From assembly GCA_026421215.1 (NCBI GenBank), contig JAPKBN010000014.1, positions 1 to 47,537 of the forward strand: a DNA stretch of 47,537 nt, in the 5' to 3' direction. The notes below the pieces were generated by a model that had not been told where the DNA came from, did no database searches, and saw only the letters and a program-made list of their open reading frames with translations. This document shows, in pieces, positions 35,296 to 47,537 of this stretch (within the stretch, counting starts at the first letter, position 1; each line of letters starts with the position of its first letter). This stretch comes from Dehalococcoidia bacterium. GTDB lineage: Bacteria > Chloroflexota > Dehalococcoidia > Lucifugimonadales > Lucifugimonadaceae. The translations under genes and the position numbers were made by a program.

Positions 35296-35525
35296 GACGG
35301 GACTCCTGATAAAAACGGCCAGTGTTGTCGGCTGTTGCCGGTGTGGATCACCTCTCGGGCGGGAGATCCGACTGACACGATTGACTTGCGCGCTCACCGT
35401 GATGGCATTCACGCGTTGGGTCTGGCGCGAAAACCGCTATGCGGTGCGCGCCCTCGTAGTCAATGTTCGGCCCGAAAGTGGAGTCATGAGTTCAATTGTA
35501 TAGTTGCCTGTCCGATGGAAAGTAG

Positions 35526-35602
35526 TGGTGGGCGATGAGGGACTCGAACCTCCGACCTCAGCGATGTCAACGCTGCGCTCTAACCAGCTGAGCTAATCGC
35601 CC
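35526..35602 (-). tRNA. tRNA-Val (anticodon GAC), CCA encoded
   Basis: The minus strand folds as a cloverleaf. The acceptor GGGCGAT pairs with ATCGCCC. The D arm is GCTC-AGCTGGTTA-GAGC. The anticodon stem CAGCG/CGCTG encloses TTGACAT (anticodon GAC). The T arm is GGAGG-TTCGAGT-CCCTC. Discriminator A is followed by a genomic CCA. It lies between rpoC and thrS on the same strand. Confidence 0.96.
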
Positions 35603-35633
35603 GTACTACCAACTCGAACAAGGATTGTAGCTG

Positions 35634-35667
35634 ACAAGGGGCCGGGCAGTTAAGCCCGGCCCCTTGT
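35634..35667 (-). terminator. Strong stem-loop after rpoC
   Basis: A perfect 14-bp stem (ACAAGGGGCCGGGC / GCCCGGCCCCTTGT) with a 6-base loop lies about 60 bases after the rpoC stop. No clear U-run follows on the minus strand, so it may act as a weak terminator or as a processing site before the tRNA. Confidence 0.65.
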
Positions 35668-35725
35668 TTATTTCGGCAATTTCCTTCTCCAGAAGCCTGG
35701 AACGTCCGGATTACCGGAGCGATGA

Positions 35726-40114
<4,389 letters not shown>

Positions 40115-40265
40115 TCGTCTACTTGTCCTCTCCACTCCATCGGGCCATCTGGCGCTCCGGGGTGTCTCAGGTTCTGGCTATTAACGTCGATAAAAGGAGA
40201 TCGCTTGCTCCTTGGTCTCTTCGTTATCTAGCTCTGTGTTAGAGGGTTCAGAATGTTCTTTCTGT

Positions 40266-40291
40266 GGTTCCTCGGACCCTTCCGAGAAACC
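40266..40291 (-). other. Hairpin overlapping the end of rpoB
   Basis: On the minus strand GGTTTCTCGGA pairs with TCCGAGGAACC (11 bp, one U-G) around an AGGG loop, beginning 1 base after the annotated rpoB stop. No U-run follows. It could be a processing site or, given the frame evidence described for rpoB, a stimulator of frameshifting. Confidence 0.5.
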
Positions 40292-40292
40292 G

Positions 40293-43200
40293 TTATCTTT
40301 TATCTTCAGATTCGCTCTCCTGATCGGCGGACGAATCTGAAGACGATGAGCCTGCGGTCGGGGAGTCCGTCCAGCCGTCCGCGGCGAGGACGGCTTCGTC
40401 CTGGACATCGCTGGTCTCAGCGAGCAGGCTGGCCGCTGCGGCGAGCGCCTCTTCGTCGACAACTCCTCCGCCCCACATTCCGCCTTCCGGTCCGGCAGTG
40501 AGCGCACCTTGTGTGATGTCTCCAGACAGCGCAAAGTCGTCCTGTTCCTGGTTCAAAAGCTCGACCGAGAGGCCAAGACCCTGAAGTTCTTTGAGCAAAA
40601 CGTGGAACGATTCTGGAACGCCGGGGTGGATCACATCCTCGCCCTTGACATTCGCCTCGTAAGTTTTGACCCGACCGTCAACGTCGTCTGACTTGACCGT
40701 CAACATCTCCTGAAGGTTGTACGCGGCGCTGTAAGCCTCGAGCGCCCACACCTCCATCTCACCGAATCGCTGGCCACCGAACTGGGCTTTACCACCCAGC
40801 GGTTGCTGCGTGATCAGGGAGTAAGGTCCAGTTGATCGCGCGTGGATTTTCTCTTCAACAAGATGGATCAGTTTCAGGATGTACATTCTGCCGACGGTGA
40901 TCGGCCCGTCGAATGTCTCGCCGGTCCGGCCATCAATGAGTTCCATCTTTCCGAACACAGGCGCAGATTTGCGAGTTGCTTTCTCCAGCTTCCTCGCCTC
41001 GTCCATGAGCTCCTGGCGACTCTGCCCGTTAACGTGCAGGTCGCTGTTTTCTTTGAGCCACATTCCGAGACACGCCTGGCTGGCGATGCCTTCTTTGGAT
41101 TCGTCAAACAGTTCGTTGTAATTCTGACCGCGCTCCTCAAGCCACGCGCTGACCACGTCTTTGTTGATGGTCGAGTCATCCAACCTTCTCCGGTCTTTGG
41201 CGCCAGACTCGTTGACCATCCACGCACGTGCGAGCGCGTCCTCAAGCTCGACACCCCTGGTGCCGTCAAATACCGGCGTCTGGGCGTCATAACCTAGCGT
41301 GCCGGCGGCCCAACCCAGGTGTGTCTCAAGCACCTGTCCAAGGTTCATTCGGGACGGTACGCCGATCGGGTTGAGGACGATATCCATAGGGGTGCCATCG
41401 GGAAGGTGAGGCATGTCCTCAGTCGGGAGGATCTTGGCGATCACACCCTTGTTGCCGTGGCGTCCCGCCATTTTGTCGCCTTCGGTGATTTTTCGTGTCT
41501 GTGCAATCCAGCACCGCACCAGCTTGGTGACGCCGGCGGGGAGATCGTCCCCGGCTTCCTTGGTCAGCACCTTCACGTCGATGACCTTGCCGCGCTGTCC
41601 ATGCGGAACCTTCAGCGAGGTGTCACGCACGTCGCGTGCCTTCTCACCGAATATGGCACGGAGCAGCTTTTCCTCTGCGGTCAGCTCGGTCTCACCCTTT
41701 GGTGTGATCTTACCGACGAGGATGTCGCCCGGCTCGACGTAAGCGCCGATACGTATGATTCCCTCTTCATCAAGGTCACGCAGGCTGTCTTCACCAACGT
41801 TTGGAATGTCACGGGTTATCTCTTCAGGCCCGAGCTTGGTCTCCCGTGATTCCGCCTCGTGTTTACCGATGTGGATGGAGGTAAACCGGTCATCCTTCAC
41901 CATGTCCTCGGACAGGATGATGGCGTCCTCGTAGTTGTAACCCTCCCAGCTCATGAAGGCCACGAGGATGTTCTGGCCAAGGGCTAGGTCTCCGCGATCT
42001 GTAGAGGAACTGTCGGCCATCGGCTGGCCAATCTCAACGATGTCTCCCTTGTTTACGATCGGGCGCTGGTTGATGCACGTGCCCTGGTTTGAGCGCACGA
42101 ACTTGGTCAGCGGGTACTCGATGATCTGTCCGGTCTCGTCACCCAGGACCTTGATCTCCAGGCCGGTCGACTCGATGACAAGCCCCGCCTCTTCAGCGAG
42201 CACAACCTGTCCGGAGTCACGCGCAACGCGTGCCTCCATGCCGGTACCTACCACGGGCGCCTGCGGTTTCAGTAGCGGGACCGCCTGTCGTTGCATGTTT
42301 GAGCCCATCAACGCACGGTTGGCGTCGTCGTGCTCAAGGAAAGGGATCAGTGCCGTGGATACGGATACGATCTGCATCGGCGAGATGTCCATGAACTGGA
42401 CGTTTGCCGGGTTTTCAAGGGCAAACGACTCTCCGACACGGATCTCGGCCTGGTTGCCGACGATCTGCATCTTCGAATCGAGTTCGGTGTTTGCCTGGCC
42501 GATGATGTATGTCTCTTCTTCATCGGCGGACAGGTACGACACGTCGTTCGGGTCGGCGGAGACGAACGCCTTGACGCCTACAGTCTGAGCCGGCATCTCG
42601 GCAAGTTGCTCTGTCATACGCCGCGGGATACGACCGCCGGCCCGCATCAGCTCTTTGCCGTTCTGGTCGACGAGGGTTTCGAGCACGTTATGTCCGACGA
42701 AGTCTGGGTTATCCGTGGACATCTCATGGAGCACTTTGCGGTATGGCGTCTCAAGGAAGCCGAAGTCGTTTGTGCGTGCGTATGTGGCGAGCGAACCCAA
42801 AAGTCCAATGTTCGGACCCTCAGGAGTTTCGATCGGGCAGATCCGGCCGTAATGGGAGTGGTGAACGTCACGGACATCAAATCCGGCACGCTCACGTGAC
42901 AGGCCTCCAGGACCAAGTGCTGAAAGGCGACGTTTGTGCGTCAATTCTGCCAGCGGGTTGGTCTGGTCCATAAACTGCGAAAGCTGCGAGCCACCGAAGA
43001 ACTCTCGGACGGAGGCTACGACAGGGCGGATGTTGACCAGAGCTGCGGGCGTAGTCGTCGCCGGGTCCATCTCCGTTGTCATCCGTTCCTTGACGACGCG
43101 CTCCATACGAAGGAGTCCGATCCGCAACTGGTTCTGGATCAACTCACCAACGGCCCGGACCCGCCTGTTGCCCAGGTGGTCGATGTCATCCTCGCGGGCC

Positions 43201-44168
43201 TCGCCGTTGTTGATGCGGATCATGCGCCGGATCAGGGCGACCATGTCCTCTTTAACCAGCGTTCGCTCTTCGGTTGTCGCTTCGTCGCCGAGCTTGCGGT
43301 TCAACTTGTAGCGGCCAACCCGTCCGAGGTCGTACTTGCGCGGGTTAAAGAACAGGCTCTCGATAAGCGCCTTTGCGTTTTCCACGCTCGGTGGCTCACC
43401 CGGTCGTAACCTCCGGTAGAACTCAACCAGAGCCTCGTCCTGGTTCGTGACGGCCGTGTCCCGCGCCAAGGTGGCGTCGATAAATTGACGATCCGGGTTG
43501 ATGTCTACGTCCTTGAATAGCTCCTTGATGTCTTCGTCGGAGCCATATCCAAGTGCGCGGAGCAGGGTCGTGATCGGGGTCTTGCGCTTGCGGTCTACTT
43601 TGACCGACAGAAGGTCTTTGTTACTGGTCTCAAGCTCCACCCATGCGCCCCGGTACGGGATCAACTTGGCGTTGCTGAGTGCACGACCGCTGGCTGGGTC
43701 AACATCACGCGTGAAGTAGGCGCCAGGTGAGCGGACAAGCTGGGAAACGACAACACGTTCGGCACCGTTAATGACGAACGTGCCGTTGCGCGTCATCATC
43801 GGTAAGTCGCCCATGAACAGCGTCTGCTGCTTCTTCTCGCCGGCGGAGTCGCCGGACTTGACCTCAAGTTCTACCGTTACGTAAAGCGGTGCGGAGAATG
43901 TGATCTCCTTTGTACGGCACTCGCGCTCGGTGAACTTTGGTTCCCGTATCTCATGCCCGAGGAATGCGAGGGCGAAACGGCCTCCGCTGAAGTCCTCGAT
44001 CGGGGAAATCTCTTCGAACAGCTCCCGAAGGCCATCCGTTGTGAAGTACTCGAATGATCGCAACTGAACCTGAATCAGGTTCGGCACGTCCACGATGTTT
44101 TGAATGTGGTTGAAGCTCTTAACGTTCCTGTAAAAAGTATTACTGGGACGAAGGTCAGCAACGACCAT
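40293..44168 (-). CDS. rpoB: DNA-directed RNA polymerase beta subunit (C-terminal tail probably frameshifted)
   Basis: A 1291-residue catalytic subunit. The rifampicin-binding region is wild-type-like: [20 protein letters not shown] with Asp and His at the positions of E. coli D516 and H526, then [10 protein letters not shown] with the S531 Ser. [20 protein letters not shown] and the C-terminal [20 protein letters not shown] clamp segment are present. ATG 44168 has AGGAG 8 bases upstream. The frame ends in [11 protein letters not shown]-stop, but skipping one A of an AAAA run (plus strand TTTT 40298-40301) continues [20 protein letters not shown] and 18 more residues to a stop at 40181. That is compositionally the same acidic tail, and it would reduce the rpoB-rpoC gap to 66 bases. 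Confidence 0.97.
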   Translation of the reverse strand: MVVADLRPSNTFYRNVKSFNHIQNIVDVPNLIQVQLRSFEYFTTDGLRELFEEISPIEDFSGGRFALAFLGHEIREPKFTERECRTKEITFSAPLYVTVELEVKSGDSAGEKKQQTLFMGDLPMMTRNGTFVINGAERVVVSQLVRSPGAYFTRDVDPASGRALSNAKLIPYRGAWVELETSNKDLLSVKVDRKRKTPITTLLRALGYGSDEDIKELFKDVDINPDRQFIDATLARDTAVTNQDEALVEFYRRLRPGEPPSVENAKALIESLFFNPRKYDLGRVGRYKLNRKLGDEATTEERTLVKEDMVALIRRMIRINNGEAREDDIDHLGNRRVRAVGELIQNQLRIGLLRMERVVKERMTTEMDPATTTPAALVNIRPVVASVREFFGGSQLSQFMDQTNPLAELTHKRRLSALGPGGLSRERAGFDVRDVHHSHYGRICPIETPEGPNIGLLGSLATYARTNDFGFLETPYRKVLHEMSTDNPDFVGHNVLETLVDQNGKELMRAGGRIPRRMTEQLAEMPAQTVGVKAFVSADPNDVSYLSADEEETYIIGQANTELDSKMQIVGNQAEIRVGESFALENPANVQFMDISPMQIVSVSTALIPFLEHDDANRALMGSNMQRQAVPLLKPQAPVVGTGMEARVARDSGQVVLAEEAGLVIESTGLEIKVLGDETGQIIEYPLTKFVRSNQGTCINQRPIVNKGDIVEIGQPMADSSSTDRGDLALGQNILVAFMSWEGYNYEDAIILSEDMVKDDRFTSIHIGKHEAESRETKLGPEEITRDIPNVGEDSLRDLDEEGIIRIGAYVEPGDILVGKITPKGETELTAEEKLLRAIFGEKARDVRDTSLKVPHGQRGKVIDVKVLTKEAGDDLPAGVTKLVRCWIAQTRKITEGDKMAGRHGNKGVIAKILPTEDMPHLPDGTPMDIVLNPIGVPSRMNLGQVLETHLGWAAGTLGYDAQTPVFDGTRGVELEDALARAWMVNESGAKDRRRLDDSTINKDVVSAWLEERGQNYNELFDESKEGIASQACLGMWLKENSDLHVNGQSRQELMDEARKLEKATRKSAPVFGKMELIDGRTGETFDGPITVGRMYILKLIHLVEEKIHARSTGPYSLITQQPLGGKAQFGGQRFGEMEVWALEAYSAAYNLQEMLTVKSDDVDGRVKTYEANVKGEDVIHPGVPESFHVLLKELQGLGLSVELLNQEQDDFALSGDITQGALTAGPEGGMWGGGVVDEEALAAAASLLAETSDVQDEAVLAADGWTDSPTAGSSSSDSSADQESESEDKR

Positions 44169-44344
44169 ATTTACTCTCCTGATGCTCTCGAAACCACGAC
44201 CGTTTCGTGGTTGTGCTCCCTGTGTTCAAAGACCGAAGTGTTATCCGTTTGCCCGCATGAGTATCCGCACAGGTCCCAAAAGTGTTTACGCGCGTGAACG
44301 CGTATTACGCCCTACGCGGACGCGCGCGGACGCTTCAATTCGAA

Positions 44345-44373
44345 ACTATAAATTTGGATGTACGGGTGGGCAA
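44345..44373 (-). promoter_or_regulatory. Probable rpoBC promoter
   Basis: On the minus strand TTGCCC (44373-44368), a 17-base spacer and TATAGT (44350-44345) form a sigma-70-like promoter. The implied leader before the rpoB ATG is about 170 bases. It contains a 7-bp hairpin AACCACG/CGTGGTT at 44192-44212. Confidence 0.5.
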
Positions 44374-44504
44374 TCCGTAACAGACACACCTCGACAGGCG
44401 AAAATCATAAGGCTAGCCAATCGTGGCGTCAAGGTAATTAAGACACCTATCCGAAGGTGACGGTGAGTTTGCCTCCGAACGTATCCGGCTTTTTGAGGAT
44501 GGTT

Positions 44505-45404
44505 TCAGGCGACGGTTATCAGGACAAGCCCGCCAACCACCATCCCCGCAGCAATCAGTTTCTGGGTCACCGCAAGCCGGTCAACGATCTCTTCTCGCAG
44601 AAGCCGTGTTTTCCACACCAGCAGCATCGAGGCCAGAAATACGAATAACGGCGTTGTACTTGCGAAGGCGTTTGCAAGGGATACAGGCCCGGTGGCGATC
44701 GCGAACGTGATTAAGGCCATCGACGTGGTCGCCGCACCCGCATCGATGGCGAGCACAGTGGATTGACGCCGGGACCACATGAACCGACCCAGATCGACGA
44801 GTATGTCTTTTCTCAGGTTTATGGCTAAAAGCATGAAAGACATACCCGCGCTACGTAGAGCGAGGGCGTGCCAGAAGGAGAGGTCATCTGTCACCGTTTT
44901 AAGCAGTATCTGAGCCAGAGCGATTATGACCACCGCAACGCCAAGATAAGCGAGTGATCCGCTTAGGCGTACCTGGCCAGCTTCAGATAACCGCAGCGCA
45001 GCGAGTATCGCCCCCCCGATCGCAAGGGCGGCGGCGATAGATTCCACCAGAGACAGGCTCTCGCCAAGTAGTACGACGGCGAATATCACGACCAGTAACG
45101 GGTGTGACTGAGAGATGGGCGTGACTCGGGACACTTCTTCCCGGCTCAGGGTCCAGAGCATGAGCGGCGCACTGACGCCCCACATCAAGCCAACGCCAAT
45201 TCCACGGACATACACATCCAGAGCCGCCGATGGAAACGGATTTACTATGGCGACGATTATGACGGTCACCAGGGTCTGAAATCCGATGAAAAGGAGAAAC
45301 CCGCGTACTCGCAGACCCATTCCCGTCATTATCACCTTGTCGGTGATGGTCACGACGGCCAAGAAAACGGCGCTTAAAAGTGCTGCGACCGCCCAGTCTA
45401 TGAT
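44505..45404 (-). CDS. EamA/DMT-superfamily permease (start likely ATC)
   Basis: A membrane protein of about 299 residues with ten hydrophobic segments in two EamA repeats. The first standard start (TTG 45362) would begin in the middle of helix 1. The open frame above it reads IDWAVAALLSAVFLAVVTIT, the expected first helix of a DMT transporter (usually M-x-D-W-A...). No ATG, GTG or TTG is in frame between the stop at 45435-45437 and 45362. ATC at 45404 is preceded by AGGAG with a 5-base gap; ATA at 45401 is another option. Exported or imported metabolite unknown. Confidence 0.85.
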   Translation of the reverse strand: MIDWAVAALLSAVFLAVVTITDKVIMTGMGLRVRGFLLFIGFQTLVTVIIVAIVNPFPSAALDVYVRGIGVGLMWGVSAPLMLWTLSREEVSRVTPISQSHPLLVVIFAVVLLGESLSLVESIAAALAIGGAILAALRLSEAGQVRLSGSLAYLGVAVVIIALAQILLKTVTDDLSFWHALALRSAGMSFMLLAINLRKDILVDLGRFMWSRRQSTVLAIDAGAATTSMALITFAIATGPVSLANAFASTTPLFVFLASMLLVWKTRLLREEIVDRLAVTQKLIAAGMVVGGLVLITVA

Positions 45405-45598
45405 CGTGACTCCTATGGCTAGAACCGTCGTTCGTTACGGGCCAGAATTGCCGATATCGTCAGACGCGAGGGTAATAGTAGACCCCTTACAAAAGGGTGG
45501 GTAGACGGAAGCGTAAGACGAAGCCCTAGATGCGGAATGTGAGAAACGTAAGCTTTGCGCAACTGGAATCCGAATATGTTGTCGCATAAAGTGCCGCC

Positions 45599-47161
45599 AT
45601 GCACTACAACACGGTCATCGTCGGAGCGGGTTCTGCCGGCGGGATTCTAGCCTCCAGGCTCTCCGAACACCGAGATCACACCGTTCTTTTGTTAGAAGCC
45701 GGACCGGACTACTCGTCCCTGGATAGAACGCCGGAGCCAATACGTAACGGCATGGCACACGCGGGGGATGTGGTCATACGTGAGCGTCACAACTGGAACT
45801 ACACGGCGGTGGCTACACCTACAGCTCCACCGATGTATGTACCGCGTGGTCGTGTGGTTGGCGGGTCAAGTGCTATCAATGGTCAGATCTTTCTCCGCGG
45901 TGCACAGGAGGATTACGACGCTTGGGCTGCGCAGGGGAACGATCTTTGGTCGTTCCGTTCCGTGCTTCCCGCATTCCGGAGGCTGGAGACCGATCAGGAT
46001 TTCCATGATGATTTCCACGGCGATGCAGGTCCGATCTACAGCCGTCGGTTTCCTCGGAATGAATGGTTGCCGGCGGCCGAGGCGTTCTACATGTCGGCTC
46101 GAGATGCCGGGTTCCCGGATTGTCCGGACCACAACAACCCGGACGCGACCGGGGTCGGTCCGGTGCCGTTGAACAATCACGACGGTGTTCGAATGTCCAC
46201 CGCCGTGACCTACCTCGCGGAGGCACGCCCCAGGCTCAATTTGACGATTCGGGGCGGATGTATTGTGCGCAAAGTACTGTTTGACCTCAGCAATAGCCGC
46301 GCCCGGGCCGTCGGGCTAGAGGTTGAGTCCGGAGGCGAACTGTTTACGATCGAGGCAGATGAGGTGATCCTGTCCGGTGGGCCTGTTGGATCTCCCCACG
46401 TCCTGCTGCTTTCCGGGATTGGAGCTGCGGACCAACTGGAGGAATTTGGCATCTCCGTTGTGAGGGATCTCCCGGGAGTAGGGCAGAACCTTCGCGATCA
46501 CCCGACCGTATGGGTAGAACATCGTTTGGCTGATAACTACCCGTCGGACGCGTTTGGAATTCCGGATCAGGTGTGTCTGCGGTGGACCGCGCAGGGATCA
46601 GATCTCGTAAACGATATGATCTTGTTCGCGACGCCGTTTGATATCGGTATCTCGGACGGACGGTCCGAAAAACCTACAGGTGAGCTTGGATTACGCTGGC
46701 GTTGCCGGGTGAACCTCGCGTACGGGGCCGGGGCGTTACGGCTCAGGTCGTCCGATCCGAATGTTCAACCACTGCTCAACTACAACCTTCTTTCGGACGA
46801 GCGAGACGTGGTAAGACTTCGCGAGGCGGTCAAACTTGCGATGAGGATGGCCGAAAGCCCGTCATTCAACGGGATTCTTGGCGAGCTTGTCGAGCCGATG
46901 CCTCTGGATATGAAGTCGGACGAAAAACTGGACGCGTGGATGAAGAGGCGGGCGCAGACCGGGCACCATATATCGGGTACCTGCAAGATGGGGCCTGAAC
47001 GTGATCCTATGGCGGTCGTGGATCAGTACGGCCGGGTCCATGGAATTGACGGCCTTAGAGTTGCAGATGCCTCAATCATGCCTGACTGCATTCGTGCCAA
47101 TACGAACCAGACGACTTTGATGATCGGCGAGCGTATCGCTGAGTTGATCGGATCTGTCTAG
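45599..47161 (+). CDS. GMC-family FAD oxidoreductase (choline dehydrogenase/alcohol oxidase-like)
   Basis: A 520-residue GMC oxidoreductase oxidising an alcohol group with FAD. FAD-binding VIVGAGSAGG at the N terminus with LLLEAG, the first GMC signature RGRVVGGSSAINGQIFLRG, the second signature near SGGPVGSPHVLLLSGIG, and the active-site GHHISGTCKMG (His) with NTNQTTLM (Asn). The protein resembles choline dehydrogenase and related alcohol dehydrogenases. A link to the quaternary-amine importer at 14.8-18.5 kb is only speculative. No clear ribosome site precedes ATG 45599, so it may be leaderless or weakly translated. It stops right where the right-end repeat begins. Confidence 0.92.
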   Translation: MHYNTVIVGAGSAGGILASRLSEHRDHTVLLLEAGPDYSSLDRTPEPIRNGMAHAGDVVIRERHNWNYTAVATPTAPPMYVPRGRVVGGSSAINGQIFLRGAQEDYDAWAAQGNDLWSFRSVLPAFRRLETDQDFHDDFHGDAGPIYSRRFPRNEWLPAAEAFYMSARDAGFPDCPDHNNPDATGVGPVPLNNHDGVRMSTAVTYLAEARPRLNLTIRGGCIVRKVLFDLSNSRARAVGLEVESGGELFTIEADEVILSGGPVGSPHVLLLSGIGAADQLEEFGISVVRDLPGVGQNLRDHPTVWVEHRLADNYPSDAFGIPDQVCLRWTAQGSDLVNDMILFATPFDIGISDGRSEKPTGELGLRWRCRVNLAYGAGALRLRSSDPNVQPLLNYNLLSDERDVVRLREAVKLAMRMAESPSFNGILGELVEPMPLDMKSDEKLDAWMKRRAQTGHHISGTCKMGPERDPMAVVDQYGRVHGIDGLRVADASIMPDCIRANTNQTTLMIGERIAELIGSV

Positions 47162-47537
47162 CCAATCAGGAGTAACTCAGACCTGGGCGTTATCTGCGCC
47201 TGAAGTACGGTGCGCAGAAGGCGTTCTCGCAGTGAGCTACCTTGAGGTCCTCGTTGGTGACGTCGCGATAACTGATCAGTCCTAAACCGTCTTCACCGAT
47301 TGTGATCGATGTGTATTCACCCACATCGTTTGTCGAGTCTAGCGTGGTGATAGTTGCAGCCGTGCAGTTAATGTTTGAACAGTGAGCTACCTTGATGCCA
47401 GTGTTGGTGACGTCCCTGTAACTGATCAGTCCTAGACCGTCTGCACCGATGGTGATCGATGACCCTAGACCCATGTCGCCCGTCTCATCGAGAGCTGTGA
47501 TAGTTGCAGTCGTACAGTTCGTGTTTGAACAGTGAGC
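47160..47537 (-). repeat. Right copy of the dispersed repeat-gene 3' end
   Basis: The reverse complement matches 1-213, including about 30 bases after the stop up to CTCCTGATT. The match begins at the very stop codon of the GMC gene. The copies have diverged by scattered substitutions, so they are not recent duplicates. Confidence 0.8.
47190..47537 (-). CDS. C-terminal end of a second 50-residue-repeat protein (partial)
   Basis: The frame is open from the window edge to TAA (47192-47190). It contains two full units (SITIGADGLGLISYRDVTN and SITIGEDGLGLISYRDVTN) and parts of a third, ending FCAPYFRRR exactly like the left-end gene. The unit length is 50 residues, with HCxN and CT cysteines in each. 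The apparent ATG at 47474 lies inside a repeat and is not the start, which is beyond the window. Function unknown; see the left-end entry. Confidence 0.8.
   Translation of the reverse strand, partial: AHCSNTNCTTATITALDETGDMGLGSSITIGADGLGLISYRDVTNTGIKVAHCSNINCTAATITTLDSTNDVGEYTSITIGEDGLGLISYRDVTNEDLKVAHCENAFCAPYFRRR

Noticed and set aside
35296-35525. T-box leader before thrS
   Set aside because: The conserved T-box sequence and a terminator hairpin are absent.
40303-40345. CAGATTCG / CGAATCTG inverted repeat near the end of rpoB
   Set aside because: It lies within the Ser/Asp/Glu-coding tail and is explained by codon repetition.

Overview
The window looks like a metagenome-type contig from a moderately GC-rich, free-living bacterium. 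It carries an enolase-superfamily enzyme, several flavin monooxygenases, SDR and GMC oxidoreductases, a HemQ-type chlorite dismutase-fold protein, and two-gene glycine dehydrogenase. This mix fits marine Chloroflexota of the SAR202 / Dehalococcoidia-like type. The placement is inference from gene content only; rpoB, rpoC and thrS are present and could settle it.

Layout. 1-5.2 kb: end of a secreted repeat protein, an enolase-superfamily dehydratase/racemase, a methyltransferase and two MFS transporters. 5.3-9.5 kb: a fused SnoaL/NTF2-flavin monooxygenase, an HtrA-like lipoprotein protease and a decayed nuclease. 9.7-14.2 kb: SDR, Baeyer-Villiger monooxygenase, cyclase-family hydrolase and RidA, resembling a ketone-oxidation cluster. 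14.8-18.5 kb: a betaine/proline-type ABC importer (ATPase, permease, binding protein). 18.7-24.2 kb: an LVIVD beta-propeller, a FAH-family / iodotyrosine-deiodinase-like / cupin operon, DUF805, a ferredoxin remnant and a sugar epimerase. 24.4-30.7 kb: seven-iron ferredoxin, HemQ, the full gcvT-gcvH-gcvPA-gcvPB set and a peroxiredoxin with an in-frame UGA. 30.8-44.4 kb: MidA-like methyltransferase, citrate synthase, thrS, tRNA-Val(GAC), rpoC and rpoB, all on the minus strand. 44.5-47.5 kb: a DMT permease, a GMC oxidoreductase and a second copy of the repeat-protein gene end.

Main points. (1) The AhpE-like peroxiredoxin has UGA exactly at the peroxidatic cysteine position, followed by a good bacterial SECIS-like hairpin, so it is very probably a selenoprotein. 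(2) Three genes (MFS, FAH-family, DMT) have no ATG/GTG/TTG where homology demands a start, but have an ATC codon behind a Shine-Dalgarno sequence. (3) rpoB seems to lose a 38-residue acidic tail through a one-base shift at an AAAA run. (4) The nitroreductase keeps the Glu/Tyr/Lys halotyrosine-binding triad of iodotyrosine deiodinase and overlaps a FAH-family gene. (5) Both window ends lie in diverged copies of the same 50-residue-repeat gene, in inverted orientation; this may be why the contig stops there.
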